The position numbers and the translations under genes are program-made. Of a stretch of DNA of 6,039 nucleotides, positions 4,502 to 6,039 are shown piece by piece. Below the pieces are notes generated by a model that was not told the DNA's origin, did not search any database, and worked only from the letters and a program-made list of their open reading frames with translations. The stretch's first letter is position 1; each line of letters opens with the position of its first letter. This DNA comes from Thermoplasmata archaeon (GTDB taxonomy: Archaea; Thermoplasmatota; Thermoplasmata; Lutacidiplasmatales; UBA184). The stretch is taken from positions 1 through 6,039 of the forward strand of contig JASHYB010000065.1 in assembly GCA_030043255.1 (NCBI GenBank). The letters are read 5' to 3'.

Positions 4502-6039
4502 GTGGCGGAGGTTCGGTCGCCGGCGGACGCTGGCCGGCTCACGCTCGGCTCGCTGACGTTCGACCTGACCCCGGAGCAGGTGCACGAGCGGGGTCGGGCG
4601 GCGCTCGCTGCCGTGGGCCGGGCGATCGACGACCTGAAGGTGACCGACGGGCCCCGGTCGATCGAACGGTTCCTCGAGCCGCTGGACCGGGCCCTCCACG
4701 AAGCCCGCAACCTGAGCAACCACGGGACGCTGCTGTTCTGCGGACACCCGGAGGAAGCCGGGCGGACCGCCGGTCGCGAGCTGAGCGAGGCCGCCGACGC
4801 CTTCCTGCACGGGCTCCTCTTGGATCCGAAGCTCTACGAGGGCCTGCGGGAGCTGGAGCTTGCCGACGCGGATCCGGCGAGCCGGTTCGCCGTCGACAAG
4901 ATGCTCCGGGCGATGCGCCGCGCCGGCGTGGAGAAGGACGGGGCGACCCGCGAGCACCTCCTCCACCTCGGGCAGGAGATCGACCAGGTCTCCAACCAGT
5001 TCATGGCCAACGTGGCCAACCTCCCTCGCGAGCTCGTGCTCGACTCGCCGTCGCAGCTCGGCGGCCTGCCGGAGGACTATCGGGCGGCCCACCCCCCGGG
5101 GGCGGACGGCAAGATCCGGCTGAACACGCGCTATCCGGACGCCTTCCCGGTGCTGCGGTACGCGGATTCGGCCGACGTCCGCCGACGGATGTTCTCCGAG
5201 TTCCTGCGCCGGGCCTATCCGGAGAACGAGCCGGTGCTCGCGCGCCTGCTCGCCCTGCGGTACGAGCTCGCCAGCGTCCTGGGCTATCCGAACTACGCGG
5301 CGTACGCGCTCGAGGACCGGATGGTCGAGACGCCCGCGGCGGTCGAGCAGCTGCTGGACCGCGTGGTCGGCCTCACGGAGACCGGCGCGGCCGAGGACCG
5401 GGCGAGCTGGCTCGCCCGCAAGCGGCGGTCCGAACCGGCGACGACCGGGCTCGAGCCCTGGGACGCGGCGTTCTGGGGCCCCGGCTACTACGACACGAAG
5501 ATCCGTACCGAGGAGTTCGGGGTCGACCTGCGCGAGGTGCGCGCCTACCTCCCGTACGCACGGGTACGCGACGGCCTGTTCGCGCTCTGCCGGGAGCTGT
5601 TCGACCTCGACCTCCGCCGGGCGCCCGGCGCACCGGCCTGGCATCCGACGGTGGAGGTCTTCGACGCCTACCGGGGCGGACGGCTGATCGGCAGGATCTA
5701 CCTCGACCTTTCCCCGCGGACCGGCAAGTTCGGCCACGCCGCCTGCTTCGGGGTGCGGGACGGCGGCGAGGGCCGGGAGCTGCCGCAGGTCGCCCTGCTG
5801 TGCAACTTCTTCGACGCGAAGGCCCCGGCGGAGCAGGCGCGGCTGGAGTTCGGCCACCTCGTCACGCTCTTCCACGAGTTCGGCCACCTCCTCCACCACC
5901 TGTTCTCCGGGGAGGTGCGCTGGGCCTACAACAGCCAGTCCGACATCGAGCGGGACTTCATCGAGGCCCCGAGCCAGCTGTTCGAGGAGTGGGCTCGCGA
6001 TCCGGCGACCCTCGCCCGCTTCGCGTTCGACCCGGACAC
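4502..6039 (+). CDS. M3-family zinc oligopeptidase, 3' end cut by window edge
   Basis: The frame from GTG 4502 runs open to the right edge, giving 512 residues. The zinc site is HEFGH at 458-462 (His458 and His462 as ligands, Glu459 as general base), followed by ERDFIEAPSQLFEEW (483-497). Glu488 in F-I-E-A-P-S-Q is the expected third ligand, 30 residues after the first His as in thimet-type enzymes. Upstream, the helical M3 fold is plain: RYELASVLGYPNYAAYALEDRM (253-274, described by its LGYPNY core), the WDAAFWGPGYYDTKI segment (320-334), AYLPYARVRDGLF (348-360) and DLSPRTGKFGHAACF (402-416). These enzymes hydrolyse short peptides in a closed channel and are normally cytosolic; no signal peptide is seen. 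Family members are about 600-700 residues, so perhaps 100-180 residues are missing, including the His/Tyr loop that holds the substrate. GTG 4502 is preferred for its promoter spacing; no better in-frame start exists nearby upstream. Whether it is closer to thimet/Dcp or PepF types cannot be settled here. Confidence 0.93.
   Translation, partial: MAEVRSPADAGRLTLGSLTFDLTPEQVHERGRAALAAVGRAIDDLKVTDGPRSIERFLEPLDRALHEARNLSNHGTLLFCGHPEEAGRTAGRELSEAADAFLHGLLLDPKLYEGLRELELADADPASRFAVDKMLRAMRRAGVEKDGATREHLLHLGQEIDQVSNQFMANVANLPRELVLDSPSQLGGLPEDYRAAHPPGADGKIRLNTRYPDAFPVLRYADSADVRRRMFSEFLRRAYPENEPVLARLLALRYELASVLGYPNYAAYALEDRMVETPAAVEQLLDRVVGLTETGAAEDRASWLARKRRSEPATTGLEPWDAAFWGPGYYDTKIRTEEFGVDLREVRAYLPYARVRDGLFALCRELFDLDLRRAPGAPAWHPTVEVFDAYRGGRLIGRIYLDLSPRTGKFGHAACFGVRDGGEGRELPQVALLCNFFDAKAPAEQARLEFGHLVTLFHEFGHLLHHLFSGEVRWAYNSQSDIERDFIEAPSQLFEEWARDPATLARFAFDPD

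Noticed and set aside
4461..4556. Short frame from ATG 4461 overlapping the M3 start, a possible small upstream peptide
   Set aside because: It encodes about 31 mostly Arg/Ala residues, begins before the likely transcript start set by the TTATC box at 4472, and has no ribosome-binding signal.
4472..5899. A 475-codon minus-strand frame opposite the M3 gene
   Set aside because: The product is Val/Glu/Arg/Gln-rich without recognisable features, whereas the plus strand encodes the full M3 pattern with HEFGH.

Overview
The window looks like a piece of a G+C-rich archaeal chromosome, most likely from the Thermoplasmatota (Thermoplasmata-type lineage). The main evidence is a large secreted thermopsin-family (peptidase A5) protein. 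It carries a C-terminal F-[ST]-E-S-G-L type beta domain and a GNYW[SD]NY-type beta-helix module, a combination I associate with acid-associated Thermoplasmata. Two starts have a TTATC box 28-30 bases upstream and a third has a similar TTCAT box; none of these three has a convincing Shine-Dalgarno sequence. That pattern fits archaeal leaderless transcription. The taxonomic call is inference, because there is no rRNA or other marker gene in the window.

Layout: five protein genes account for nearly all of the sequence, and no gap exceeds 300 bases. On the left edge a GNAT acetyltransferase gene (minus strand, start at 628, 3' end cut off) is divergent from a small membrane protein with a C-terminal SHOCT-like segment (726-1139, plus). 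That gene converges on the thermopsin gene (1197-3746, minus), separated by 57 bases that can fold into a hairpin. The thermopsin gene is divergent from a five-helix membrane protein of unknown function (3870-4445, plus). After a 56-base gap containing a promoter-like box comes an M3-family zinc oligopeptidase (4502 to the right edge, plus), cut off in its catalytic domain.

How they may work together: thermopsin-type enzymes digest protein outside the cell at low pH, and M3 oligopeptidases trim short peptides, usually inside the cell. The right two thirds of the window could therefore serve growth on external protein, with the five-helix protein between them unassigned. The genes are not one operon, since thermopsin is on the opposite strand, so the link is proximity only. 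The GNAT and SHOCT genes show no evident connection to it.

Most long open frames on the opposite strands of the thermopsin and M3 genes are composition artefacts of G+C-rich DNA and are not annotated. I found no tRNA, rRNA, CRISPR array, insertion sequence or clear sign of gene transfer.
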